Shown: positions 1 through 8,272 of the stretch, piece by piece
How the letters are laid out: each line of letters opens with the position of its first letter
Position numbering within the stretch: the first letter of the stretch is position 1
Assembly (NCBI GenBank): GCA_937974245.1
Contig: CALJKV010000039.1
Span: 21,147-85,146, forward strand
Direction of reading: 5' to 3'
Length of the DNA: 64,000 bases
Source: an uncultured Chloroflexota bacterium
GTDB taxonomy: Bacteria; Chloroflexota; Anaerolineae; Aggregatilineales; Phototrophicaceae
The notes under the pieces: model-generated
What the model saw: only the letters and a program-made list of their open reading frames with translations
What the model was told of the DNA's origin: nothing
Database searches by the model: none
Program-made: the position numbers and the translations under genes

Positions 1-924
1 TGGGTGAATGCCTTTGCGATTGACCGCAGCGGCTACTTCCTCCTGGCAACTGACAGTCAGGGCATCGTCACCTTCAGCCCGGCGGGCGAACGTGTTGGTA
101 GGATCGGACGCATTGTGGTGGCGTACCCACTGTCCGGGGAGGTGGTTAATCCACACGGCATTGTAGTCGGGCCGGATGGCACGGTCTATACCAGCGATAG
201 TGATGGACAGTTCGGGGCGGTGACGGCCTTCAGCACGCAGGTTGGCAGTGGGCGAATAGGCGCGACAGCCCTGATTCCGGGCGTGCCGGTGCAGGGTGCG
301 CTGGATATGGACACACCCCGGCAGGACTGGACATTCACCGCGGCTACCGATCAGGTCGTCATGATTTCAGCGGTGGATGCCAGCCGAAGCGATACACTGG
401 ACGTGGCGCTGCGTTTGCTGTCACCGGACGGGGGTGAAGTGGCCTACCGTGACGGGCAGGATGGTCAGGATTTATACGGCTTATTTGACGCCCAGATTCG
501 TACATTCACCATGACCGAGGCGGGCGTCTATACCGTGCGTGTCGAACGGGTAGATGGAGACGGGACCTACAGCCTGGGCATTAACGTAGATCAAGGGTTT
601 GAGTTGAGCGCGGAACTGGCGACTTCTCTGCGCGGGATGCTGGTCGATTCGCTCCCGGTACAACGCTGGGTATTCCAGGGTAAAGCCGGTCAGGTGTTGA
701 CCGTAACGATGCAGTCGGAAAGTGGCTCGCTCGACCCACTGCTGCGGCTGCTCGACGGCAGCGGGTCGCTCCTGGCCGAAAATGACGACGCGGCAGATAC
801 GGCGATGGGCAAAGACGCGCAGCTTGTCCAGGTGCGGTTGCCACAGGATGGCACTTATGTACTGGAGGCCGCGCGTTTTGATGGTGAAGGTGAATATACC
901 CTGGTTATCGTGGTGACTTCTTAG
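1..924 (+). CDS. Secreted PPC-domain protein, 3' part only
   Basis: The reading frame is open from the first base (the codon before the first GTG is TGG, in frame), so this is the C-terminal end of a longer gene cut by the window edge. The first 60 or so residues look like the end of an NHL/SMP-30-type beta-propeller (IDRSGYFLLATDSQG, NPHGIVVGPDGTVYTSDSDG). Two PPC-like (bacterial pre-peptidase C-terminal) beta-sandwich repeats follow, at about residues 98-198 and 208-305; each carries a D.LRLL..DG segment and ends in a G.YTL/YSL strand. PPC repeats are usually found on exported proteins, so I infer an extracellular or cell-surface protein. No catalytic domain is visible in this portion. Its stop codon overlaps that of the convergent gene downstream. 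Confidence 0.7.
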   Translation, partial: WVNAFAIDRSGYFLLATDSQGIVTFSPAGERVGRIGRIVVAYPLSGEVVNPHGIVVGPDGTVYTSDSDGQFGAVTAFSTQVGSGRIGATALIPGVPVQGALDMDTPRQDWTFTAATDQVVMISAVDASRSDTLDVALRLLSPDGGEVAYRDGQDGQDLYGLFDAQIRTFTMTEAGVYTVRVERVDGDGTYSLGINVDQGFELSAELATSLRGMLVDSLPVQRWVFQGKAGQVLTVTMQSESGSLDPLLRLLDGSGSLLAENDDAADTAMGKDAQLVQVRLPQDGTYVLEAARFDGEGEYTLVIVVTS

Positions 925-1769
925 TAAAGCACTTCACATTCGCGCAGAAAGCCCGCTACGATGTCTTTATCGCCGCGAATGGTGACATCTGCCAGCGCCG
1001 CATCCGGTGTAATTCGCCCTGATGACCGGCGGTTAATGGCCCGGTAGTCCATGTCAATCTCCGCCTGTGGTTCATTACTGCCCAGGCGGTAGGATACGGT
1101 CAACGCTCCGGTGATGTTCACTATCAGCGCGGATTTGCCTCCTAGCTTTGTGGCAATATCCAGCATAACCAGGTCAAGTAATCGCTCATCGTGGCCGGGC
1201 GTGATGACCAGTGTTTTCCCGGTAGCGCGGCAGATGTCCATACGGTGCATCCACTGGTCACGTGGGTAAATCACATCCACCAGATATGCCAGCGCCATCG
1301 TGCCAGACATCGGCTGGGCGGGAATTCGTATTTTGCGGATCAATCCGGGCAGATTCTGGCGCGTGCGGACAGCCTTCGGCCCGACTTCACGCAGTTCGGT
1401 GATGAGGTCTCGCGGGGCTTTCCCTGCTCGATCTTCCAGTTGACGCCGGTTGAGTGCGTCTACAGTGACAACCGTTTTCAGGATGTGCGGATTCAGAATG
1501 GCCTGGCGGAAGAACTGCCCCCAGCTTGCCCACATCGCACAGGCCCCGGCCAGGTGTGCAGTCATATCCCGAACGTTCCATTCGCTGCAGTCGGTGGGCT
1601 GTGTCCAATCATCGCCGTCCAGTTGTTCCAGCAGGTTCAAGACCTGCTGCACCTCAAAGGCTGCAATCTGCGCAGCTTCCGGTATGCTGACCGGGGTAAT
1701 GGTTTCGGCCTGCTTGATGCCCGGATCAATACTCGACTCGAGCAGATTTGAAATGGGTGCTGCGATCAT
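921..1769 (-). CDS. Maleylpyruvate isomerase-like (MDMPI/DinB-fold) enzyme
   Basis: 282 aa. The N-terminal half matches the mycothiol-dependent maleylpyruvate isomerase N-terminal (DinB-like four-helix) domain: LLEQLDGDDWTQPTDCSEW, then DMTAHLAG with a candidate metal-binding His, and later RDQWMHRMDI with a second His. The C-terminal 90 residues look like the SCP2-type domain that completes this family (end ADVTIRGDKDIVAGFL). Family members use a low-molecular-weight thiol or act as metal-dependent transferases; the real substrate cannot be read from the sequence. The start codon lies one base after the stop of the TetR gene upstream (TGATATG arrangement), so the two are almost certainly co-transcribed and translationally coupled. 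This suggests the enzyme is the TetR regulator's target, perhaps in detoxification. Confidence 0.75.
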   Translation of the reverse strand: MIAAPISNLLESSIDPGIKQAETITPVSIPEAAQIAAFEVQQVLNLLEQLDGDDWTQPTDCSEWNVRDMTAHLAGACAMWASWGQFFRQAILNPHILKTVVTVDALNRRQLEDRAGKAPRDLITELREVGPKAVRTRQNLPGLIRKIRIPAQPMSGTMALAYLVDVIYPRDQWMHRMDICRATGKTLVITPGHDERLLDLVMLDIATKLGGKSALIVNITGALTVSYRLGSNEPQAEIDMDYRAINRRSSGRITPDAALADVTIRGDKDIVAGFLRECEVLY

Positions 1770-1770
1770 A

Positions 1771-2421
1771 TCACTCGCTCCTTTTTATCGTTGACCATGC
1801 GTTGAGTAAGACTCCAACTGCCTGATGGATGAGGCCGCCATAACGTCCCTCCCCAACCGGCAGTTCGGGATTGTTAGCGAGATGCATTTCAGTAAGCCCG
1901 TGATTGAGCGCAATGATGATGTCCCGCGCCTGTTCATCGGGTATACCCGGATTAATCCCTTCGCTTTCCAGAATGTCGTGTAAAAACGCAGTAAACCGGT
2001 CAAGGGATGTAAAGCTGAGCGCCAGACTCTCAGCCGATGGCACGAAGTTCGGCACGGGACGCTGAAACATGATTTGATAGTAGTCCGGGTTTTCCTGAGC
2101 AAAACGCATGTACGACTCGAAAATACGGACCAACTTCTCATACACCGTGCCATCCTGCACAATATCGGCTTCGGTATGCTGTAAGAACAATTGCCAACCG
2201 CGCCGGAAGAGTTCATCGTAAATAGCATGTTTGCTATCGAAATAGGTGTAGAGTGACGGAGGCTTGATCCCTAATTGACGTGCAATCGCATTAAAACTGA
2301 GTGATGCTGCGCCATCGGCCTGGATCATGTCACGGGCGATTTTTACGATGTCCTCGATAATCTCCTCCCGATTACGGCGGCGGCGCTGCTGGATAGAAAG
2401 TGTCCGATGGTCTTTTGCCAT
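1771..2421 (-). CDS. TetR/AcrR-family transcriptional regulator
   Basis: 216 aa. The N-terminal helix-turn-helix spans about residues 15-65 and has the classic TetR signature (FNAIARQLGIKPPSLYTYFDSK). The remaining 150 residues form the helical ligand-binding and dimerisation region, similar to the WHG-type C-terminal domain (DELFRRGWQLFLQH, then ENPDYYQIMF). It is the first gene of a two-gene operon with the MDMPI-like enzyme. A perfect inverted repeat lies just upstream of its start codon, so autoregulation is likely. The ligand is unknown. Confidence 0.88.
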   Translation of the reverse strand: MAKDHRTLSIQQRRRRNREEIIEDIVKIARDMIQADGAASLSFNAIARQLGIKPPSLYTYFDSKHAIYDELFRRGWQLFLQHTEADIVQDGTVYEKLVRIFESYMRFAQENPDYYQIMFQRPVPNFVPSAESLALSFTSLDRFTAFLHDILESEGINPGIPDEQARDIIIALNHGLTEMHLANNPELPVGEGRYGGLIHQAVGVLLNAWSTIKRSE

Positions 2422-2429
2422 GAGTTTAA

Positions 2430-2463
2430 CCTAACATCAATTGATTTACCTAATGATATTAGG
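2430..2463. promoter_or_regulatory. Candidate TetR operator
   Basis: Directly upstream of the TetR start codon lie a perfect 10-bp palindrome ATCAATTGAT (2436-2445) and a perfect 6+6 inverted repeat CCTAAT-GAT-ATTAGG (2449-2463). A further CCTAA half-site is at 2430-2434. TetR proteins commonly bind such dyads over their own promoter. That this site belongs to the adjacent TetR is inference from position. Confidence 0.5.
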
Positions 2464-2647
2464 AAAATGGCAAAAGTCAATTACAATATACATTACGATT
2501 CATCCTGCACTCAATTAGTGTATGTTTTTCAGGGTTTTCTGAGGTGAGCTATCGAAAGTAATCCAACAAGGAGATGAAACTCTTAGGGATGTACCGCTGT
2601 GCACCGACGTTGAAAACATACGATCACTCGCTTGAATCAGGGCAGGT

Positions 2648-3505
2648 TCAATAGCCGAAGCGCCGCAGGGTGCGGTCTACGCCACTCACATAGCCGCCGC
2701 CAAACAGCCTGACATGCACCAGCAGCGGGTACAGGTTGTAAATGTCGCGCCGTTCCTCCCAGAATCCGGGCGCAATCGGACGTAAGGTCTGGTAACGCTC
2801 GAAAAACGCCGTGCCAAAAGTATTGAACAGCGTGATAAACGCCAGTTCGATTTCCGGGTGGCCGTAGTAGATGGCCGGGTCAATGAAGGCTGTGATTCGC
2901 CCACCTACAGCCAGAACGTTCGTCGTCCACACATCCCCGTGCAGCAGCGCCGGACGATCCGGCTCAATCAGCCAGCGCGGGAGCTGCTGCGCAAAAGATT
3001 CCACCCGTTTGAGCAGCGCATCCGGCAGCCGTCCGGCACGGTGCGCCACACCTGCCATGTAGAGCAGCCGCTGGTCACGGAAAAAGTCTATCCACGATTC
3101 CGTCCAGGTGTTGGGCTGATGCAGCCCGCCGATGAGGGTCGGCACTTCCAGTCCATAGGCCGGGGCGGTGATGCCATGCAGGTCGGCCAGCAGCACCGCC
3201 GCATGCTGTTCCGCCATAGGGGAAAATCCGCTGTTTCCTTCAACATACGCCATGAGCAGGAGTGTCACTGACGAGTGCAGGACAGCTGGGACAGGCAGGC
3301 TGCTGTTTTCTGCCAGGTAGCGCAGCATAGCGCCTTCGCGTTCCAGGAACGACTCCGGGTTGCTGGGGGTTTTCGCCACGACCTGCCGGCCATCGGCCAA
3401 TCCCACCCGATAGACCTGGCCGACCATCCCGCCGCCCAGGGGACTGGACATTTTCACCGGGCTATCGAGCGCCGCTTCAATCTCTGTATGTAAGGAGTTC
3501 GCCAT
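2648..3505 (-). CDS. Fructosamine kinase family protein
   Basis: 285 aa, the normal length for the fructosamine-3-kinase/ketosamine-3-kinase family (protein-kinase-like fold). Visible motifs are a glycine-rich N-lobe loop (LGGGMVGQVYRV), the ATP-anchoring lysine in RQVVAKTP, the catalytic loop LLHGDVWTTN with its Asp and Asn, and the metal-binding IDPAIYYGHPEIELAF. Family members phosphorylate ketosamines (Amadori products) on proteins or free amino acids, which then fall off and repair glycation. The gene stands alone on the minus strand, about 225 bp from the TetR gene and divergent from the next ORF. The start codon has AGGAGG-type sequence just upstream (reverse of 'cctcct'). Confidence 0.88.
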   Translation of the reverse strand: MANSLHTEIEAALDSPVKMSSPLGGGMVGQVYRVGLADGRQVVAKTPSNPESFLEREGAMLRYLAENSSLPVPAVLHSSVTLLLMAYVEGNSGFSPMAEQHAAVLLADLHGITAPAYGLEVPTLIGGLHQPNTWTESWIDFFRDQRLLYMAGVAHRAGRLPDALLKRVESFAQQLPRWLIEPDRPALLHGDVWTTNVLAVGGRITAFIDPAIYYGHPEIELAFITLFNTFGTAFFERYQTLRPIAPGFWEERRDIYNLYPLLVHVRLFGGGYVSGVDRTLRRFGY

Positions 3506-3657
3506 AAGTCCTCCTGGTCGTGGTGTGGCAGCCGCCGGTTGCCGTGAAAATATGGCACATGATTTCGATTACATGTTATGCTGGTATATATAAAGAGCCT
3601 ATCGAAAATTCAGAGCAAATGCCAACGCGATGATAGGCGGAACTGTGAGGTCGTGCG

Positions 3658-3924
3658 ATGCTACAGGATGAACAGGGCGAACCCATAACGTGGGACGACA
3701 TTGAACTGGCGCTGGAAAAGGCCTACCGACGCGGCTTCCAGCAGGCGCTTACCCTGCTGGCGACGTTTTATCCCAATGGCATCGGCCACACCGAACTGCT
3801 CAAACTGGCGCATGAACACCAGATGTGGCGGCGCGAACTCGGTGCATCCAAAATCGGGGATAGTGTGACGCCGCGTTTCTCGGGCGCGGTATCCCCGTTG
3901 GAGCAGCATCTCCGCGAGGGATAA
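3658..3924 (+). CDS. Small hypothetical protein
   Basis: 88 aa, not recognised. The sequence looks like a real soluble helical protein: an N-terminal acidic helix (ITWDDIELALEKAYRRGFQQAL), a middle segment LATFYPNGIGHTELLKLAHEH, and a polar tail. GTGAGG precedes the ATG by about 6 bases as a plausible ribosome-binding site. An antisense ORF of similar length exists, but this strand has the better start region. It faces the fructosamine kinase divergently and converges on the next minus-strand gene. Confidence 0.45.
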   Translation: MLQDEQGEPITWDDIELALEKAYRRGFQQALTLLATFYPNGIGHTELLKLAHEHQMWRRELGASKIGDSVTPRFSGAVSPLEQHLREG

Positions 3925-3971
3925 GTACAGTCACAAGTGGGTGGCATAGACATCATGCGAGTGAAGGCTGT

Positions 3972-4442
3972 CTATTCCTCCATATATTCCCGGCGGACGC
4001 GCTCAATCACTTCAACCAGGCCTTCCCGCGTATAGTCCTGGCCGTGAATGTTATAGGCCAGCACCAGGAAGGCGACGCCCAGCGCGTATTCATAGCGTGG
4101 GCCGGGCGGTTCTTCGCCGACCAGCGCGATATTCAGACCGCTGATTTCCAGCCCCATTTCTCCCAGCACAACCAGGATACCCGCCGGGTAACGCGCCCAA
4201 CGAGGCAGCGGGCGGTTGGAGACAGTCCGCTTGGTTTTGGCACTCCGCAGGGTAAAGCTCGTCTGGCTGTCGAGATCAGGAGCGGCCAGTGTCAGGTTAT
4301 ACCCATCGCAGGATGCCGCTGCCGCCCACATATCCCACCCTGGCGCTTTGACCAACCAGGTTAAAGCCTGGTCCGGGAAGCGTTCCTGGAACGTCACGAG
4401 CAGACGGATCGGGGGATTGGGGATATCGAATGAGTCGGTCAC
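3972..4442 (-). CDS. Degenerate galactokinase/GHMP-kinase-like N-terminal protein
   Basis: 156 aa. The order of segments resembles the N-terminal half of galactokinase: KAPGWDMWAAAASCDGYNL sits where APGRVNLIGEHTDYNGG would be, then LPRWARYPAGILVVLGEMGL (compare the W..Y..G....L region), then EEPPGPRYEYALGVAF where the GHMP ATP-binding motif PxGxGLGSSAA should be. The serines of that motif and the GEHTDY substrate residues are lost, and the whole C-terminal GHMP domain is missing (a normal enzyme has about 380 aa). If the relationship is right, the protein is not a kinase. It could be a repurposed ligand-binding module or a decayed gene that still keeps an intact frame. The assignment rests on motif order only. 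Confidence 0.45.
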   Translation of the reverse strand: MTDSFDIPNPPIRLLVTFQERFPDQALTWLVKAPGWDMWAAAASCDGYNLTLAAPDLDSQTSFTLRSAKTKRTVSNRPLPRWARYPAGILVVLGEMGLEISGLNIALVGEEPPGPRYEYALGVAFLVLAYNIHGQDYTREGLVEVIERVRREYMEE

Positions 4443-4575
4443 AGTGCCTGTTGCCCTTTGCGAAGTTTATCAAACCTGCTAGATGAAGGGCGTCATTGTA
4501 ACATACTCTTGCTTTAATTTCGCCGCCGTTGTCTGGTACAATCGCCTCGAACCAAGCAGATTGTGACGTTAGGAT

Positions 4576-5940
4576 ATGAATATGGGTTATCGGGTAGGGC
4601 TGATTCTGGGGTTGGGATTACTGTTGGTATGGGGTACGGCGCTGGTGACGGCACAAACGGACCTAAATGCCAGCGCAGATAGCTGCACACAAACGTTGGA
4701 AGCGCTGTGGGTAGCCGCCAGCGATGCCTGTGTCAGCGGGCCAGTAGGTTATATATGCACCGGTGGCAGCGCTCCGCAAAATGTCGAACCAGTTGGCCCG
4801 GTGAGTAATGCGCTCGTCAGCCCCGGCGCACTGGTCGAAATCGGTCTGGTAGATGGGCTGCAAACCACCCCGATTCTTCCCGCAGGCGCATCCGGCGGCA
4901 TCGTGTGGCTGCGGCCAGACCAGCCGATTCGCTTCACCGGGGTGGCGCTGGGTGAAGTCCGGTTGCGCGACGCCACGCCGCCCGATTTTCCCGCCTGGCA
5001 GTCTATTGTGGTCGAAACGCTGCCGCAAGTTGAAACCGGCTGCGCCACAACGCCCCCCAATATCTATATAGCCCAGACGCCATTTGCCGAGCCAACTAAT
5101 ATCGTCATCAACGGTGTCTCGGTCAGTTTGAACGGGACGATTCTTGTCGTCACCCGCCCCGGTGAAACGGTCTTTGCCGGGCTTTCCGGGCAGGCCGGGC
5201 TGTTCGCCGCCGGGCAGAATCAACTGCTGCGTACCGGCCAGCAGATCAGCGTCCCGTATAACCCCGACACCTTCGCCACGCCCATCGGTGCGCCGGGCAT
5301 CGCTACCCCATTGACAGAAAGCCTCGCGCCCAACCTGCCCACCGCGCTGTTAGACCGTCCGGTGATCGTCCCGCAACCGGGTTATGTAACAACCCAGGGC
5401 GATGTGAACATGCGTGCCGCGCCGACCACCGACGCCGCGCTGCTGGTGCAAGTGCCTTCCGGGGAGATTATCAGCGTGTTGGGGCGCAATCCCGCCGGGG
5501 ACTGGTATCATGTCCGGCTCGATAGCGGGGAAACCGGGTGGATGTATGCGCCGCTGCTGCTACAATTTGTCGGCCCGATCACAGCGATTTATGAAGCCAC
5601 GCCGCTGCCGCCCCAGCGTTACGGCATATTGGGAACTTCCGCCAAAGTGCTGGCGCCCGCCGGAGTGAATCTCCGCACTGCACCGGATGTCACCTTCCCC
5701 GCGCTGGCGGCGCTGCAGGACGGGACACAGGTGACGCTGCTGGCTCGCAGCCCGTATAGTCCCTGGGTTAAAGTCGATGCGAGCGGCATGGTAGGCTGGT
5801 TAGCGCTGATTACGATTGAAACCGAGTCGGTGCTGGAAGCGCTGCCGATTGACTATGATGTGCCACCGCCGCCAGAGCCGACTCGGATACCAGGTTCGTT
5901 TGGCAACGCCTTCCCCGATCCGAACCGCAACGGAAATTAA
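4576..5940 (+). CDS. Secreted protein with two bacterial SH3 (SH3b) domains
   Basis: 454 aa. An N-terminal signal peptide (hydrophobic LILGLGLLLVWGTALVTA, probable cleavage before QT) is followed by a beta-rich region of about 230 residues of unknown fold containing four cysteines. Two SH3b repeats follow: about residues 263-335 (GDVNMRAAPTTDAALLVQV ... GETGWMYAPLL) and 345-425 (GVNLRTAPDVTFPALAAL ... MVGWLALI). The C-terminus is proline-rich. SH3b domains usually bind cell-wall or other surface ligands, so this is an exported surface or sensory protein. A second ATG two codons downstream could also be the start. A hairpin follows the stop codon. Confidence 0.72.
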   Translation: MNMGYRVGLILGLGLLLVWGTALVTAQTDLNASADSCTQTLEALWVAASDACVSGPVGYICTGGSAPQNVEPVGPVSNALVSPGALVEIGLVDGLQTTPILPAGASGGIVWLRPDQPIRFTGVALGEVRLRDATPPDFPAWQSIVVETLPQVETGCATTPPNIYIAQTPFAEPTNIVINGVSVSLNGTILVVTRPGETVFAGLSGQAGLFAAGQNQLLRTGQQISVPYNPDTFATPIGAPGIATPLTESLAPNLPTALLDRPVIVPQPGYVTTQGDVNMRAAPTTDAALLVQVPSGEIISVLGRNPAGDWYHVRLDSGETGWMYAPLLLQFVGPITAIYEATPLPPQRYGILGTSAKVLAPAGVNLRTAPDVTFPALAALQDGTQVTLLARSPYSPWVKVDASGMVGWLALITIETESVLEALPIDYDVPPPPEPTRIPGSFGNAFPDPNRNGN

Positions 5941-5954
5941 GAAGGTCAAAGACG

Positions 5955-5984
5955 AGAGGTGGCAGTATGCCAACTGTCACCTCT
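5955..5984 (+). terminator. Hairpin after SH3b gene
   Basis: A 12-bp stem AGAGGTGGCAGT / ACTGTCACCTCT with one G-U pair and a 6-base loop begins 14 bases after the SH3b stop codon. No T-tract follows it, so termination is plausible but not certain. Confidence 0.5.
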
Positions 5985-6052
5985 AAATTCGCGTAACGGG
6001 CATCGTCACAATCACCGATTTTCGCAGGGCATACGCTGGCTAGATTATCTAA

Positions 6053-6081
6053 TGGCAAAATAACCCGGTACTGGTTATACT
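6053..6081 (+). promoter_or_regulatory. Candidate sigma70-type promoter for the BMP-type ABC operon
   Basis: TGGCAA, a 17-bp spacer, then TATACT, ending 29 bases before the first permease ATG. The -35 matches four of six consensus bases and the -10 five of six. Called by eye. Confidence 0.45.
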
Positions 6082-6110
6082 CTAAAATCATTCTTCTGGA
6101 AATTATATTC

Positions 6111-7322
6111 ATGCCATCACACTCACAACGTCTTTTACAAAATATCCTTAATCGACTGCTGGATATGGTGCCTACCCTCCTGGCACTGGTTCTGGCGTTT
6201 CTGGTCGCTTCTATCCTCTTGTTCGCGTTAGGCGCGGACCCCGGCACAGCCATTAATTCGATGCTGCAAGGGGCATTCGGCACGGAAAACGCGACTGCCG
6301 AAACCCTGGTGAAAGCGACCCCCATCCTGTTTGTCGCCATCGGTATCAGCATCGCCTTTCGGGGCGGTGTCATCAACATCGGCGGTGAAGGCCAGATGAT
6401 CGCCGGGGCAGTAGCCGGGGTCACAACTGCGCTGGTGCTGAAAGATGCGCCGGCCATCATCACGATTCCGATGTCGCTCGTAATGGGCTTCATCTCCGGG
6501 GCATTTTACGGGGGCATTGCCGGGTTTTTGCGGGCGTACTTCGGCGTCAACGAAATCCTCAGCACAATTATGCTCAATCAGGTCGCTGTGCAGTTGATGA
6601 ACTACCTGCTCAACAACCCACTGCTCGACCCGGCGGAACTAGGCACGAACCACATCCCCAAAACCGCCCGTATTCTGGCGGAACACCAGCTCCCCCGCTT
6701 GACAATCAATCTGCCGGAAGTATTGGTTTCGATTTTTGGTCATGCCGATCTGTTCGCCAAAACCCGCCTGCACTATGGGCTGATTATCGCGATTGTGCTG
6801 GCGATTCTGACGTATATCCTGCTGTGGCGGACGACTATCGGCTACCGCATTCGGGCTGTCGGCCAGAACGAACGAGCGGCACGTTACGCCGGAATCAACG
6901 TCAAGCGCCAGATGATGCTTTCGTTGGTGCTGGCGGGTGGTTTTGCCGGATTAGCCGGAGTAGTGCAGGTTCTGGGCTTACAGTATCGCCTGCAAACCGA
7001 TGGCTCTCCTGCCGGGTTTACCGCCAGCGCCGGGTTTAACGGCATTGTTGCGGCATTATTCGGTGGACTGAATCCGATTGGCGCAATACCGGCTTCAGCT
7101 TTCTTCGGCGGGCTGCTGGTAGGTGCACAAAAAATGCAGCGTGACCTGGGCGTACCGGCGGCACTTATCACCGCCATTAACGGTTTAATCGTGGTGTTCG
7201 TCGTCAGCAGCCAGATTTTCACACAACGGCGGCAGCGGCGGCGGGCCAATATTGCGGTGGCAACGGTTGATATGCCGGAAGCCGATGAACCAGTCCAGCC
7301 CGTACTGGAGGAAGTCGTATGA
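6111..7322 (+). CDS. BMP-type ABC transporter permease (nucleoside/purine family), subunit 1
   Basis: 403 aa, about ten hydrophobic segments, of the BPD_transp_2 family used with BMP/PnrA binding proteins (YufP/NupP-like). Typical family features are the GGVINIGGEGQMIAGAVAG segment, the FGVNEILSTIMLN motif, and the cytoplasmic EAA-like loop GYRIRAVGQNERAARYAGINV that contacts the ATPase. It forms half of the membrane channel. Its stop overlaps the start of the second permease (ATGA), so the pair is translationally coupled. It is the first gene of a permease-permease-binding protein-ATPase operon. Confidence 0.88.
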   Translation: MPSHSQRLLQNILNRLLDMVPTLLALVLAFLVASILLFALGADPGTAINSMLQGAFGTENATAETLVKATPILFVAIGISIAFRGGVINIGGEGQMIAGAVAGVTTALVLKDAPAIITIPMSLVMGFISGAFYGGIAGFLRAYFGVNEILSTIMLNQVAVQLMNYLLNNPLLDPAELGTNHIPKTARILAEHQLPRLTINLPEVLVSIFGHADLFAKTRLHYGLIIAIVLAILTYILLWRTTIGYRIRAVGQNERAARYAGINVKRQMMLSLVLAGGFAGLAGVVQVLGLQYRLQTDGSPAGFTASAGFNGIVAALFGGLNPIGAIPASAFFGGLLVGAQKMQRDLGVPAALITAINGLIVVFVVSSQIFTQRRQRRRANIAVATVDMPEADEPVQPVLEEVV

Positions 7323-8242
7323 ACGAAATTTTCACTGCCAGCGTTTTCGCATCAGCTATCCGCCTGGCAACTCCGTACATCTTCGCCGGACTGGGCGAAA
7401 CCTTCAGCCAGCGCAGCGGCGTTCTCAATCTGGGTGTAGACGGCATTATGCTGATGGGCGCGTTTACCGGGTTTTACGCTGTGTATATCACGGAAAACCT
7501 GCTTATTGGTGTCCTGGTCGCTATGCTCACCGGCCTGGTGATGGGGCTGGCGGTAGCCTTTATCAGCGTCACACTCAAGGCGGAACAGGGCATCAGCGGG
7601 ATTGGTGTCTACCTGTTCGGACTGGGATTGAGCGAACTGCTCTTCCAGAAGCTGATCGGTACGCCCAAGTCTATTGTGGGCTTCACCGCTATCTCTATTC
7701 CCGGCTTATCCGATATTCAGTTCCTCGGCATCGGGGAAATCTTCTTCCGCCATAACCTGCTGGTGTATGTCGCCTTCGCCCTCGTGCCGATTTCCGCCTA
7801 CGTGTTGAACCGGACGCCGCTCGGCCTGATGATTCGTGCTGTGGGGCAGAACCCGCAGGCAGCAGACGCGATGGGCATCAACGTGGCGCGGGTGCGCTAC
7901 TTCACCGTCACGTTGGGCGGGGTGATGTCCGGCCTGGCTGGCGCCTCGCTCTCGATTGCGCTGCTCAAGGTCTTCCAGCAGAACCTGACTTCCGGCATGG
8001 GCTTTATCGCGGTGGCGCTGGTGTATTTCGGCGGCTGGCGGCCTTTCGGCATCCTGGCTGGCGCGATGCTCTTCAGTTTCGTGAATGCCCTGCAATTGCA
8101 GATCAGCGGGATTGGTGTGGATATTCCCGCCGAGTTTGCGGTGATGGCCCCGTATGTGATTACGATCATCACCCTGATCTTTGCTTCCAAGCGGACGGAG
8201 AAGCCTACTGCGCTGACCAAGCCGTTTGAAAGAGGTGAATAA
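7319..8242 (+). CDS. BMP-type ABC transporter permease, subunit 2
   Basis: 307 aa, about eight to nine hydrophobic segments, YufQ/NupQ-like. It contains the family hallmark LGETFSQRSGVLNLGVDGIM near the N-terminus and the coupling loop RTPLGLMIRAVGQNPQAADA. It pairs with the preceding permease to form the channel. It starts inside the stop of subunit 1 and is followed after 30 bases by the binding-protein gene, which has its own good ribosome-binding site (AAGGAG). Confidence 0.88.
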   Translation: MNEIFTASVFASAIRLATPYIFAGLGETFSQRSGVLNLGVDGIMLMGAFTGFYAVYITENLLIGVLVAMLTGLVMGLAVAFISVTLKAEQGISGIGVYLFGLGLSELLFQKLIGTPKSIVGFTAISIPGLSDIQFLGIGEIFFRHNLLVYVAFALVPISAYVLNRTPLGLMIRAVGQNPQAADAMGINVARVRYFTVTLGGVMSGLAGASLSIALLKVFQQNLTSGMGFIAVALVYFGGWRPFGILAGAMLFSFVNALQLQISGIGVDIPAEFAVMAPYVITIITLIFASKRTEKPTALTKPFERGE

Positions 8243-8272
8243 TGTTGTTAAACCATCAACAAGGAGCCTACT

